DNA of 64,000 nt from Alistipes sp. Zagget8 (GCA_001941065.1 MSHJ01000009.1:130810-194809); one strand, 5' to 3'; shown: positions 42,310 through 50,530, counted from the first letter of the stretch. Program-made: numbers and translations. The notes: generated from the sequence alone by a model not told the origin.

Positions 42310-43280
42310 GACGTGCGGATTTTGCGTTTGGGACGAACGTCGATCTCCAGACAGCTCAGCGTGCCGTGACGCTGTACGACTGCCTCGTCGGTGGCGATGT
42401 CCGCCGGTGTGTACGTGTCGCCTTCGGCGATCCAGACCTCCGGCGCCGCCGTCAGCTCCGCGAGGGCGTCCAGCACCTGCCGGCCTTCGTAGGCCGACAC
42501 GAGCACCGTTTCGCGGTCTGTCTCCGCCGTTGCCGCCGTGCGCCCGTCGGGACCGTATGCCTGCTGCCGGACGCTCCGGACGACCTCGGTCCGCACCACG
42601 GGGAACGTGTAGTGCTCGACCGATCCCGCACGGCTCCTCCAGGCGAGCCGCACGGCTCCCTGCCGGGCCGGGATTACGGAATAAACCACCGTGCCGCAGG
42701 CTCCGGCGTCCACCGTCAGCGACTCCGCACCCGGAAAATCACGCAGGTCGAGGCGGAAAACCTGCAACCCGGACTCCGCTGCGCGGTAACTTTCGGCGAC
42801 CGTCGTATCTCCGGCCAGCGCGGTCACCGTCACGGTGCAGGGTCCGCCGGCCAGCAGCGTCAGTTCGTCGCACGCTCCTTCGGGAATCAGGCGGCCGAGG
42901 GGCATCGAGGTTAGCAGGCAGGGCGCTTCGGCGGTTTCGGCGCCCGGCCGGAACGTGCGTGCCGGTGACACGGATTCGGCCGTGCCGCCCGTTGCGGGGA
43001 CGAACCGCACGCGGCGGCGCAAATAGGGTGCGATGTCGAACGCGGCCGCAGCCGTCGCTGCGAAACGTTTTGCGCCCAGCAGGGCCGTTCCGTCGCCGGC
43101 CGATACGGCTGCGCCGTCCGCATCGGGATCGCTTTCAGGGATTCTGTTTGCACCGGTGCCGTCTGCGGCTGCATCGACGATGCGGATGTCGATGTTCCCG
43201 GCCGCCTCTTGCTCGACGGCGTAGCGGAGCTCTCCGCCGAGCGGGGCGTACTGTTGGGGGATTTGTGTGAATTGCATCAT
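42300..43280 (-). CDS. Phage-like beta-rich structural protein, first gene of the operon
   Basis: A 326-residue protein beginning MMQFTQIPQQYAPLGGELRY. It appears to be all-beta, Ala/Thr-rich, with a C-terminal part (WIAEGDTYTPADIATDEAVV) that resembles tail-fibre or decoration proteins of Bacteroidota phages. No enzymatic motif is seen. Start at 43280 is chosen over an upstream in-frame start at 43556 because the intervening translation is low-complexity and the promoter is at 43525-43532. Confidence 0.5.
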   Translation of the reverse strand: MMQFTQIPQQYAPLGGELRYAVEQEAAGNIDIRIVDAAADGTGANRIPESDPDADGAAVSAGDGTALLGAKRFAATAAAAFDIAPYLRRRVRFVPATGGTAESVSPARTFRPGAETAEAPCLLTSMPLGRLIPEGACDELTLLAGGPCTVTVTALAGDTTVAESYRAAESGLQVFRLDLRDFPGAESLTVDAGACGTVVYSVIPARQGAVRLAWRSRAGSVEHYTFPVVRTEVVRSVRQQAYGPDGRTAATAETDRETVLVSAYEGRQVLDALAELTAAPEVWIAEGDTYTPADIATDEAVVQRHGTLSCLEIDVRPKRKIRTSWN

Positions 43281-43518
43281 GGAATTTTTAGAGAGAAGCG
43301 AGGTGAGTAAGCCGTTTCCGGTTGGCGGAAAAGCGGCCTGAATACGCCTGGCGGCGGTTGGGAGAGGGTGTGCGCATCCGGGCCCGGGATGCGTCCGGGG
43401 TGTTGATAAAACGGTTGAAAATCTGTTGATAAACGGTGAAAACAAGTTGCAATCCGCTGGAACAGAGTTGTTCCTTGTTGTTGATAATTCGGGTGCCGTC
43501 GACGGCTCGCTGTGAATT
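43281..43518 (-). promoter_or_regulatory. Untranslated leader of the phage operon with three TTATCAACA sites
   Basis: About 240 bases lie between the promoter and the first gene. Three copies of TTATCAACA (minus strand; plus-strand TGTTGATAA at 43401-43409, 43424-43432 and 43479-43487) differ by one base from the DnaA box TTATCCACA and are spaced 23 and 55 bases apart. No stable gene is visible here; a 93-codon frame (43288-43569) is not convincing. Confidence 0.5.
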
Positions 43519-43524
43519 GCAGGA

Positions 43525-43532
43525 CAAATATA
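43525..43532 (-). promoter_or_regulatory. Promoter -7 element of the phage operon
   Basis: The minus strand reads TATATTTG, a perfect host-type TAnnTTTG element. It is back to back with the GH27 promoter at 43619-43626. Confidence 0.6.
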
Positions 43533-43618
43533 CGACAGCCGATACCCCCTTGTCAATACCCCGGCGCACTTTTTCTAAATTTTGTGGAAAAACCGACCGG
43601 ATTTCCGGAAAAAGCGAC

Positions 43619-43626
43619 TATATTTG
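43619..43626 (+). promoter_or_regulatory. Promoter -7 element for the GH27 gene
   Basis: TATATTTG is a perfect match to TAnnTTTG, with TTTCC about 19 bases upstream; the start codon is 65 bases downstream. Confidence 0.65.
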
Positions 43627-43690
43627 TAAATAATTTTACAGAAATCCCGATTTGAAATAAATTTATTTACCAACCTAAACCGAAATAACG

Positions 43691-44914
43691 ATGAAACGTA
43701 TCTTCCTGCTTTGCGCCGCCCTTTGCTGTGCGGCGGTCTCCCACGCCCAGAAGTGGGAGGGCCTTGCCGACACTCCGCCGATGGGCTGGAGTTCGTGGAA
43801 CAAATTCGCCTGCAACGTCGATGAAGGGATGATCCGGGAGATCGCCGACGCGCTGGTCGCTTCGGGCCTTGCCGATGCCGGATACGTTTACATCAATATC
43901 GACGACTGCTGGCACGCCGCCGAGCGCGACGCCGACGGATTTCCGCAGTGCGACCCCGAGCGTTTTCCGAGCGGCATGAAGGCCCTTGCGGACTATGTCC
44001 ACGCGAAAGGGCTGAAACTGGGCATCTATTCCGATGCCGGATGCAAGACCTGCGCCCTGCGTTTCGGCAGTCTCGGCCACGAATATCAGGATGCGCTGCA
44101 ATATGCCCGCTGGGGAATCGACTACCTGAAATACGACTGGTGCAACAGCGAGAACATCAATCCGGTCGGAGCCTATACCCTCATGCACGACGCGCTTCGC
44201 GCCGCGGGGCGTCCGATTCTCTTCTCGATCTGCGAATGGGGCACCAACAAGCCCTGGGAGTGGGCGCAGGAGGTAGGCCACCTGTGGCGCACGACGCAGG
44301 ACATCGGCCTCGCGTTCTCCGATCCGGCGGATTTCAAGGTCGACTGGCGGCCCCGCACCGTGCTCGAAAACCTCGATTCCAACGCCGGACTGCGCCGTCA
44401 TGCTGGACCGGGCCGCTGGAACGATCCCGATATGCTCGAAGTGGGCAACGGGATGCCGGTCAACCAGGACCGGGCGCATTTCACGATGTGGTGCATGATG
44501 GCCGCCCCGCTCATCCTGGGCAACGATGTCCGCACGATGTCGGACGAGACGGCGGTCATTCTGCTCGACAGGGAGGTGATCGCCATTGACCAGGATTCGC
44601 TGGGCGTGCAGGGGCTTCGCTACGAGACGGACAACGGCCTCGAGGTCTGGTTCAAACCGCTTGCCGGCGGCGACTGGGCCTTCTGCCTGCTCAACCGCAC
44701 GCTGGAACCGCGCCGCTACCTGATCGACTGGCAGCGTTTCTGCTTCACCGATGTGGAGGTTTCGCAGCGTTCGACGGATTTCGACAAGATCGTCTACGAG
44801 GGCCGCGACCTCTGGTTCGGCGGCAAGCCGTTCCGCACGAACCGTGTCCGCGAGGTGGTCGTTCCGGCCGAAGACGTGGTGCTTTACCGCCTGACCCCCG
44901 TGAAAAAGAGATAA
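43691..44914 (+). CDS. Secreted GH27 alpha-galactosidase
   Basis: A 407-residue enzyme with signal peptide (LLCAALCCAAVSHAQ). GH27 landmarks: PPMGWSSWNKFACNV near residue 31, YVYINIDDCWHA near 64, nucleophile Asp in DYLKYDWCN near residue 151, and the acid/base Asp in GPGRWNDPDMLEVGNG near 245. A C-terminal beta-sandwich follows. It hydrolyses terminal alpha-galactose (or alpha-GalNAc) in the periplasm. It has its own promoter and a hairpin after the stop, and no linked SusCD pair. Confidence 0.94.
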   Translation: MKRIFLLCAALCCAAVSHAQKWEGLADTPPMGWSSWNKFACNVDEGMIREIADALVASGLADAGYVYINIDDCWHAAERDADGFPQCDPERFPSGMKALADYVHAKGLKLGIYSDAGCKTCALRFGSLGHEYQDALQYARWGIDYLKYDWCNSENINPVGAYTLMHDALRAAGRPILFSICEWGTNKPWEWAQEVGHLWRTTQDIGLAFSDPADFKVDWRPRTVLENLDSNAGLRRHAGPGRWNDPDMLEVGNGMPVNQDRAHFTMWCMMAAPLILGNDVRTMSDETAVILLDREVIAIDQDSLGVQGLRYETDNGLEVWFKPLAGGDWAFCLLNRTLEPRRYLIDWQRFCFTDVEVSQRSTDFDKIVYEGRDLWFGGKPFRTNRVREVVVPAEDVVLYRLTPVKKR

Positions 44915-44936
44915 TCCGCACCGCCGGCGTTCTGCC

Positions 44937-44972
44937 CGCCCCCGAGACCCTGCGTTTCCGGGGGCGGAGCCG
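44937..44972 (+). terminator. Hairpin downstream of the GH27 gene
   Basis: The arms GCCCCCG and CGGGGGC enclose a 13-base loop, 22 bases after the GH27 stop. No long T run follows, so termination may be weak. Confidence 0.5.
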
Positions 44973-45022
44973 TTTGTGAAAAGAAATCTTCGGCATTATT
45001 CCCGTTTTTCCGGAATAAGTGC

Positions 45023-45030
45023 TATCTTTG
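45023..45030 (+). promoter_or_regulatory. Promoter -7 element for the MqnA-like gene
   Basis: TATCTTTG is a perfect TAnnTTTG element, 32 bases upstream of the start codon at 45062. Confidence 0.65.
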
Positions 45031-45061
45031 TTCCGCAAACCAACAGTTTTACACCTTATGG

Positions 45062-45619
45062 ATGATGGTCATAGTTCCACGTATAGCCGTCGTGTCGTGC
45101 CTCAGCACGACCCCATTCATCTATGGTATCCAGCGCGAAGGTAATCTCCGCGCCGAATTGCTGTTGTCCGATCCCGAAGAGGTAATCCGCATTTTTTCCG
45201 ACCGCCGCGCCGACATCGCCCTGATGCCTGCCGCCGCCGTGCCCTCGCTGGAGGATGCCCGCATCGTCACCGAATACTGCGTCGGCGGAGTCCCCTCGGC
45301 GAAGGAGGCGCTGCTTGCGGACGACGATCCGCTGGTCGGGGCGTGGAAGCCCTTCGGAAAACTGCCCTTCGCGTTCGCCGTCTGGGTGGCGCACGGGGAT
45401 GTGGAGCCCGAGACGGTCGAAGCCCTTCAGCACGCGCTGACCTTCGGCCTCGAACACGGCTACGAGGCGATCCTCGAATCGGCTTTCGCGGCCGATCCCG
45501 GTCTCGCCTATGCGGGGCTCGCTCATTTCGACTACATCTTCGACAATCAGAAAGACAAAGCGCTTAAAAAGTTCTGGAACTCGGGCCTCAAGGTGGCTCC
45601 CCGGGCCAATCCCGGCTGA
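45062..45619 (+). CDS. MqnA-like protein with internal deletion (chorismate dehydratase family)
   Basis: A 185-residue protein whose ends match MqnA, the chorismate dehydratase of the futalosine route to menaquinone: RIAVVSCLSTTPFIYGIQ at the N terminus (family: SYLNTxPF), IALMPAAAVPSLEDARIV and EYCVGGV, then directly GKLPFAFAVWVAHGDVEPE and ALTFGLEHGYEA. Members normally have about 250-280 residues, with a second lobe of some 65-70 residues between these blocks. Here it is missing between about residues 85 and 97 while the frame stays open. The Cys-Leu-Ser in place of Tyr-Leu-Asn is also unusual. Activity as a dehydratase is doubtful. Confidence 0.7.
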   Translation: MMVIVPRIAVVSCLSTTPFIYGIQREGNLRAELLLSDPEEVIRIFSDRRADIALMPAAAVPSLEDARIVTEYCVGGVPSAKEALLADDDPLVGAWKPFGKLPFAFAVWVAHGDVEPETVEALQHALTFGLEHGYEAILESAFAADPGLAYAGLAHFDYIFDNQKDKALKKFWNSGLKVAPRANPG

Positions 45620-45688
45620 AGAGCTTAGCGGACCGGAAATCCGCCTCTCTGCACGTAAACGGATTCACGAACCTTAAGAGAGCGTCTT

Positions 45689-46672
45689 ATGATTACAATT
45701 TACCTCAAGCAATACAACAAGATCATCCGGAATGCCGACACGAAGCTCTTCGATGAGCTGGGCTATGACGACATCCTGTGGATCGATATGTTGCTGCCCA
45801 CGATCAAGGAGCAGAAAGCCGTCGAGAATTTCATGGAGATTAGCCTCCAGACCAAACAGCAGGTCGAGGAGATCGAATCGACGTCGAAATACTCCGAGAA
45901 CGAAAACGCCATTATCTCCAACTCGAACTTTTTCGTCCCCACGGGCGATTCGTTCATCGTCGAGCCGGTGTCGTTCATCATCTCGAACGAGGGTGTGCTG
46001 GTCTCGGTGCGCAACGCCGAGTTCCGGACCTTCCGCGAGACTGAAAAGCGGCTCCAGATGAACTACCGCAGCTATTCGACGGGCTACCACCTCTTCATTT
46101 CGCTGCTGGAGGTGCGCATCGATTTCGATGCCGACCTGGTGGAGCTGATTGCCAAGCAGGTCGCTGCGCTGTCGAAGGACATCAACTCTGAGGATTCGAT
46201 CGACAAGGAGGTGCTGCACCGCATCAGCGCCCTGCAGGAGTCTACGATGTCGCTGCGCGAGAACATTTTCGACCGCCAGCGCGTGCTGTCGGGCATCCTG
46301 CGTTCGGAACGCTTCCCCAACGACATCTACCCACGCCTGCAGCTGATGATCAAGGACGTCAACTCGCTGATCAACCACGCCGATTTCAGCTTCCAGCGAC
46401 TGGACTATATTCAGGATGCGGCGCTGGGTCTTATCAATATCGAGCAGAACGAGATCGTGAAGATTTTCTCCGTGGCGGCCGTGATCTTCATGCCCGCGAC
46501 GCTCATCGCCTCGATCTATGGCATGAATTTCAAGTTCATGCCCGAACTGGACTGGACCCTGACGCTCGGCAACGGCTGGAACATCCCCGTGGGTTACATC
46601 TTCGCCATCGGCATGATGATCTTCTGTTCGGCCCTGACTATCTGGTATTTCAAGTATAAGAAATGGCTCTGA
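45689..46672 (+). CDS. corA: CorA-type divalent cation transporter
   Basis: A 327-residue inner-membrane channel for Mg2+ (or Co2+/Ni2+). The N-terminal cytoplasmic alpha/beta domain and the long stalk helix are followed by two C-terminal membrane helices; the signature GMN lies in SIYGMNFKFMPELDW near residues 276-278 between them, with the acidic MPEL loop typical of CorA. The C terminus is basic (KYKKWL). It has a 69-base gap to the gene before. Confidence 0.95.
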   Translation: MITIYLKQYNKIIRNADTKLFDELGYDDILWIDMLLPTIKEQKAVENFMEISLQTKQQVEEIESTSKYSENENAIISNSNFFVPTGDSFIVEPVSFIISNEGVLVSVRNAEFRTFRETEKRLQMNYRSYSTGYHLFISLLEVRIDFDADLVELIAKQVAALSKDINSEDSIDKEVLHRISALQESTMSLRENIFDRQRVLSGILRSERFPNDIYPRLQLMIKDVNSLINHADFSFQRLDYIQDAALGLINIEQNEIVKIFSVAAVIFMPATLIASIYGMNFKFMPELDWTLTLGNGWNIPVGYIFAIGMMIFCSALTIWYFKYKKWL

Positions 46673-46673
46673 T

Positions 46674-46797
46674 GTTTTCGATTTTATAGGGCATCTTCGC
46701 ACTTGCTCTTGCGGGGCGCGAATGGGACGTATTTTTATACTACCCATCCGCGCCCCGCTTCGTTCAAGCGCAAACCTGCTCCTCTAAAATCAAAAAC
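46674..46797. repeat. 124-bp near-perfect palindromic element
   Basis: Starting right after the corA stop, the left arm (GTTTTCGATTTTATAGG at 46674) pairs with the right arm (CTCTAAAATCAAAAAC ending at 46797), and a central GC-rich block (GCGGGGCGCGAATGGG) pairs with CCCATCCGCGCCCCGC. The centre, GTATTTTTATAC at 46729-46740, is itself palindromic. Total stem about 55 bp. It is far larger than a terminator and resembles a miniature palindromic repeat element. Confidence 0.75.
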
Positions 46798-46862
46798 TGT
46801 CATAGGTTCGGGAGCGCAGAACCGGATGGTCAGCGAGCCGGCCGGCTTTCGCCCCTAAACCG

Positions 46863-46898
46863 GGCTTCTTAAGCCCGTACTTTTGGCATCAAAAGTAC
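46863..46898. repeat. Twin hairpins upstream of the flippase gene
   Basis: A 6-bp stem GGGCTT-CTT-AAGCCC is followed directly by a 9-bp perfect stem GTACTTTTG-GCAT-CAAAAGTAC at 46877-46898. The second has the look of a dispersed extragenic palindrome in Bacteroidota. Both lie upstream of the flippase promoter. Confidence 0.6.
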
Positions 46899-46932
46899 AG
46901 CCCTCTTTTCCCCTTCTTTCAAGTAAATTTCG

Positions 46933-46940
46933 TATATTTG
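46933..46940 (+). promoter_or_regulatory. Promoter -7 element for the flippase operon
   Basis: TATATTTG is a perfect match to TAnnTTTG, 20 bases upstream of the start codon at 46960, with TTTC at 46917-46920 upstream. Confidence 0.65.
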
Positions 46941-46959
46941 CAGGCTATAAACACCTGTC

Positions 46960-48426
46960 ATGCTCGAAAAACTGGCCAAACAAACTGCCGTCTACGGTAT
47001 CAGCACCATCGTGGTGAGGTTCCTGAGCTACCTGCTCACGCCTTACTACACGCGCATTTTCGGCCAGGAAACCTACGGCATCGTAACGGATGTTTACGCC
47101 CTCATCCCGCTGGCGCTCACCCTTTTGACGATGGGTATGGAGTCCAGCTATTTCCGGTTTTCGGCCAAGGCCGAGGAAGCGGGCGGGGACGTGAAGGCCG
47201 CCAAACGGCGGCTTTTCGCCACGACATGGGGCATTACGTCGCTTGCCGCGGCGGTGTTCTTTCTCGTGATGGCCTTTTTCCGCGACGGCATCGCACACGC
47301 TATGGGCGAGGCGTATGTCTCGCATCCGGAATATGTGGTCTGGGTCGGTCTCATTATCCTTTTCGATGTCTGGGCCTGCATCCCCTTCTCGCGGCTGCGC
47401 GAACAGGGCCGGGCCATGACTTTCGTGGGGCTGAAGGCTTTCAATGTGGTGCTGAACGTGGCTCTGGCCTTCGGGTTCGGCGCCGCGGGGCTTTTCGCCA
47501 CGGAGTTCGGCGTGGGCTGGGTTTTCGTCGCCAACCTCGCTGCCAGCGCCGTGACGTGGCTGGCGATCCTGACGACCGTCGACCGCACGGTCCCGAAGAT
47601 CAACTGGGCGCTGCTGGCCGCGGTTTTCGCCTACTCGCTGCCGCTGCTGGTGGGCGGACTGGCGGGCACGGCCAACGAATTCATCGACCGCCAGCTGATC
47701 AAATACCTTGTCCCCGAGGGGTCCATGGCGCAGCTGGGCATCTACGGCGCCATCACCAAGATCGCCGTGGTGATGATGCTCTTCTACCAGATGTACCGCC
47801 TCGCCGCCGAGCCGTTCTTCCTCTCGAATTTCAAAAAGTCGGATTTCGTGCAGATGAACGCCGCGGCGCTGAAATACTACGTCATGGCCTCGATGCTGAT
47901 TTTCCTCGGCATCGCGCTTTTCCGCGACGTGTTCGCGCTGATCGTGGGTCAGGATTTCCGCGAGGGTATCTTCATCCTTCCGGTGGTGCTGGGGGCGAAT
48001 GTCCTCACGGGCGTTTGGCTCAACCTCTCGTTCTGGTACAAGCGCGAGGAGCGAACCTCGCTGGCCATCGTGGTCACGGGTTCGGGGCTTGTTGCGATGT
48101 TCGCTTTCGGAATGTGGCTCATCCCGCTGTGGGGTTACTACGGGGCCGCCTGGGCGCGTCTGGCGAGCGAATCGGCCATGGTCGCCGTCAGCTGGTGGCT
48201 CAACCGCCGTTATTTCCCGACGCCCTATGACTGGCGGCGTATCGGCGAGTATGTCGCTGTCGCACTCGTCGTTTTTGCCGCTTGTGAGGCCGTATCGTCC
48301 TGTGCGGGCAATATGTTCGTAAGCTATGCGTTTAATATAGTGCTCTTTGCGTTGTATGCCGTCTACCTCGTCCGCCGTGAGCGGATCGACCTGGGGGCGA
48401 TGTTCCGCGCATTCCTGCACAGGTAA
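46960..48426 (+). CDS. Polysaccharide (Wzx/MATE-like) flippase
   Basis: A 488-residue membrane protein with 12-14 helices of the oligosaccharide flippase type: KQTAVYGISTIVVRFLSYLL at the N terminus, TPYYTRIFGQETYGIVTDVY near residue 30, and the typical mid-region KYLVPEGSMAQLGIYGAITK near 245. It should move lipid-linked glycan units across the inner membrane. No glycosyltransferases are adjacent, so the substrate is unknown. The PPIase gene follows 14 bases later. Confidence 0.88.
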   Translation: MLEKLAKQTAVYGISTIVVRFLSYLLTPYYTRIFGQETYGIVTDVYALIPLALTLLTMGMESSYFRFSAKAEEAGGDVKAAKRRLFATTWGITSLAAAVFFLVMAFFRDGIAHAMGEAYVSHPEYVVWVGLIILFDVWACIPFSRLREQGRAMTFVGLKAFNVVLNVALAFGFGAAGLFATEFGVGWVFVANLAASAVTWLAILTTVDRTVPKINWALLAAVFAYSLPLLVGGLAGTANEFIDRQLIKYLVPEGSMAQLGIYGAITKIAVVMMLFYQMYRLAAEPFFLSNFKKSDFVQMNAAALKYYVMASMLIFLGIALFRDVFALIVGQDFREGIFILPVVLGANVLTGVWLNLSFWYKREERTSLAIVVTGSGLVAMFAFGMWLIPLWGYYGAAWARLASESAMVAVSWWLNRRYFPTPYDWRRIGEYVAVALVVFAACEAVSSCAGNMFVSYAFNIVLFALYAVYLVRRERIDLGAMFRAFLHR

Positions 48427-48440
48427 AATAAAATCGGAGT

Positions 48441-49145
48441 ATGCAGAAGAAACCGTTATTTTCCCGGATCGCAGCGGCCGCATTGGCCGCGATGCTCATC
48501 GCCGCTTGCGGCCAGCCCCGCCCGCAGCAAGGCGCCGAGGTCCTGCTGCATACCACTGCGGGCGACATCCGCATCGCGCTCGACGACCGGACACCCCTCC
48601 ACCGCGATAATTTCCTGAAACTGACGCGCGAAGGGTTTTTCGACTCGTTGTTGTTCCACCGCGTGATCGCCGGTTTCATGGTCCAGGCGGGCGACCCCTC
48701 CTCGCGGCGAGCTCCGGCGGGACAGATGCTGGGCGAAAGCGACGCGGGTTACGAAATTCCCGCCGAGATCGTCTATCCGGCGCTGGCGCATACGCGCGGA
48801 GCGCTGGCCGCGGCCCGGACCCCCGATTCGGTGAACCCCGAGCGGAAATCCTCCGGCAGCCAGTTCTTCATCGTCTGGGGACAGCCGTTCGACAACGAAA
48901 CGCTCGACCGGATTCAGGAGAACACCGCCGCTGCGACGGGTAACGGGGTGACGATTCCCGACTCCCTGCGGGGCATTTACAACACCCTCGGGGGCACTCC
49001 GCACCTCGACGGACAGTATACGGTTTTCGGTCATGTGACCGAGGGGCTGGATGTCGTGGAGGCTATTCAGGGCGTGGAGACCGACCCGGTCGACCGTCCG
49101 CTGACGGACGTGCGGATCATCCGTGCCGAGGTGGTGGAAAAATAG
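48441..49145 (+). CDS. Cyclophilin-type peptidyl-prolyl isomerase lipoprotein
   Basis: A 234-residue lipoprotein (AALAAMLIAACGQ, lipobox IAAC) with a complete cyclophilin domain: LLHTTAGDIRIALDD, FFDSLLFHRVIAGFMVQAGD near residues 69-88, SSGSQFFIVWG near 136 and YTVFGHVTEGLDVVEAI near 195. There is an insertion between QFFIVWG and the final block, as often seen in Bacteroidota. It should assist protein folding in the periplasm at a membrane face. Confidence 0.93.
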   Translation: MQKKPLFSRIAAAALAAMLIAACGQPRPQQGAEVLLHTTAGDIRIALDDRTPLHRDNFLKLTREGFFDSLLFHRVIAGFMVQAGDPSSRRAPAGQMLGESDAGYEIPAEIVYPALAHTRGALAAARTPDSVNPERKSSGSQFFIVWGQPFDNETLDRIQENTAAATGNGVTIPDSLRGIYNTLGGTPHLDGQYTVFGHVTEGLDVVEAIQGVETDPVDRPLTDVRIIRAEVVEK

Positions 49146-49151
49146 GCGGAT

Positions 49152-49334
49152 ATGAAAAAGACGACCGGTAAGATTGTGGTGATGGGTGTGAGTTTCGCCC
49201 TTTTCCTCGGCGGGGCTGCGGCCCTCCAGCTGGAGCGGGGCACGGCGCGTACCGTGATCCTGACGGTTGTTTTTGCGGGTTTACTGACGATTGCCGGACT
49301 GCAGACGGCCCGGCATCTGAAAAAGAAAAAATAA
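49152..49334 (+). CDS. Small membrane protein of unknown function
   Basis: A 60-residue protein with two hydrophobic segments (VMGVSFALFLGGAAALQL and VILTVVFAGLLTIAGLQT) and a basic C terminus (ARHLKKKK). It sits 6 bases after the PPIase stop and 5 bases before holB, so it is likely translated as part of this operon. No family recognised. Confidence 0.65.
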   Translation: MKKTTGKIVVMGVSFALFLGGAAALQLERGTARTVILTVVFAGLLTIAGLQTARHLKKKK

Positions 49335-49339
49335 GGAAC

Positions 49340-50485
49340 ATGCGTTTTGCGGACATCATAGGACAGGACGATTTGAAACGGCACCTGACGCAGTCGGTCG
49401 ATGCCGGCCGTGTGAGCCATGCCCAGCTCTTCACGGGGCTGGCCGGTTCCGGGGCCCTCGCGCTGGCCGTGGCCTATGTGCAATACCTCTGTTGCCGCCA
49501 CCGCCGCGACGGCGACTCGTGCGGCGTATGTCCCGACTGCACGCAGATCGGGGCGCTGGCGCATCCCGACCTGCATCTGGTCTTCCCCGTGAACAAGCAG
49601 GGCAAGAAATCGGGCGAGGCGATGCGGAGCGATGAGTTCCTGCCGTTGTTCCGGACGTTGTTCGCCGAACGGGGCGGCTATGTCTCGCCGCAGGACTGGT
49701 ACGACCGGCTCGACCTGGGCAAGACGCTCAAAGGCATGATTGCGGCCCGCGAGGCCGACGAAATCATCCGCAAACTCTCGTTCAAGAGCTTCGAGGCCGA
49801 CTATAAGACGATGCTCGTCTGGCTTCCGGAGACGATGAACGAGGAGGCCGCGAACAAGATTCTCAAGATTCTGGAGGAGCCGTGGGAGCGGACGCTTTTC
49901 ATCCTGGTTTCCGAACAGCCCGACCGGCTGCTGCCGACGATTATTTCGCGGACGCAGGAGGTGGCCGTACCGCGCATAGCCCCCGACGTGCTGGAACGGG
50001 TCGCGGCGGAAAAAGGCGTTTCCGATCCCCTGCAGGCCCGCAATATGGCGCGTCTGGCGGGCGGCAACCTGCTGGAGCTGAACCATCTGGTCGCGGGCGA
50101 GAGCGACGCGCTGCGGAAGGAGAATTTCGACCTTTTCTGCGGACTGATGCGCCTGAGCTACAACGACAAACACCTCGAGCTGGTCTCCTGGGCCGAGGAT
50201 GCGGCGCAGCTTTCGCGCGAACAGCAGCGGGCGTTCCTGCGCGATGCGGCGCGGCTGCTGCGCGAGAGCTACATGCTTCATGCGGGCATCCGCGAAGTCA
50301 GCTACCTCTGGGGCGAGGAGCTGGCCTTCTGTTCGAAATTCGCCCCTTTCGTCGGCTCGCGGAACATCGAGCCGCTGATCGCCGAGATCGAGAGCGCCTC
50401 CGCGCAGATTGTGCAAAACGGCAATCCGACGATCGTTTTCACCCATTTTGCCCTCTCGGTGAGCAAGATGATAAAACATTTGTAA
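49340..50485 (+). CDS. holB: DNA polymerase III delta' subunit
   Basis: A 381-residue clamp-loader subunit. The opening MRFADIIGQDDLKRHLTQSV and HAQLFTGLAGSGALALAVA match the delta'/gamma family with a degenerate Walker A (no Lys, as in HolB). Four cysteines (YLCCRHRRDGDSCGVCPDC) form the zinc module. ILEEPWERTLFILVSEQPDR and LPTIISRTQEVAVPRI are the sensor-1 region; the last 150 residues are the collar domain. Function: loading of the sliding clamp during replication. Confidence 0.94.
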   Translation: MRFADIIGQDDLKRHLTQSVDAGRVSHAQLFTGLAGSGALALAVAYVQYLCCRHRRDGDSCGVCPDCTQIGALAHPDLHLVFPVNKQGKKSGEAMRSDEFLPLFRTLFAERGGYVSPQDWYDRLDLGKTLKGMIAAREADEIIRKLSFKSFEADYKTMLVWLPETMNEEAANKILKILEEPWERTLFILVSEQPDRLLPTIISRTQEVAVPRIAPDVLERVAAEKGVSDPLQARNMARLAGGNLLELNHLVAGESDALRKENFDLFCGLMRLSYNDKHLELVSWAEDAAQLSREQQRAFLRDAARLLRESYMLHAGIREVSYLWGEELAFCSKFAPFVGSRNIEPLIAEIESASAQIVQNGNPTIVFTHFALSVSKMIKHL

Positions 50486-50490
50486 CTTTG
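50483..50490 (+). promoter_or_regulatory. Promoter -7 element for folK and downstream genes
   Basis: TAACTTTG is a perfect TAnnTTTG element overlapping the holB stop codon. The folK start is 201 bases downstream, so the leader would include the dispersed repeat at 50557-50645. Confidence 0.5.
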
Positions 50491-50530
50491 AGAACCGCAT
50501 ACGCTGTTTTAACCGCATTGCTGTTCCGGA

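Noticed and set aside
43288..43569. A 93-codon minus-strand frame in the phage operon leader.
   Set aside because: Its start lies upstream of the predicted transcript start, and composition is not protein-like.
46674..46797. The palindrome after corA as a plain terminator.
   Set aside because: It is far longer than needed, has no T run, and both arms contain matching AT ends, so it is listed as a repeat element.
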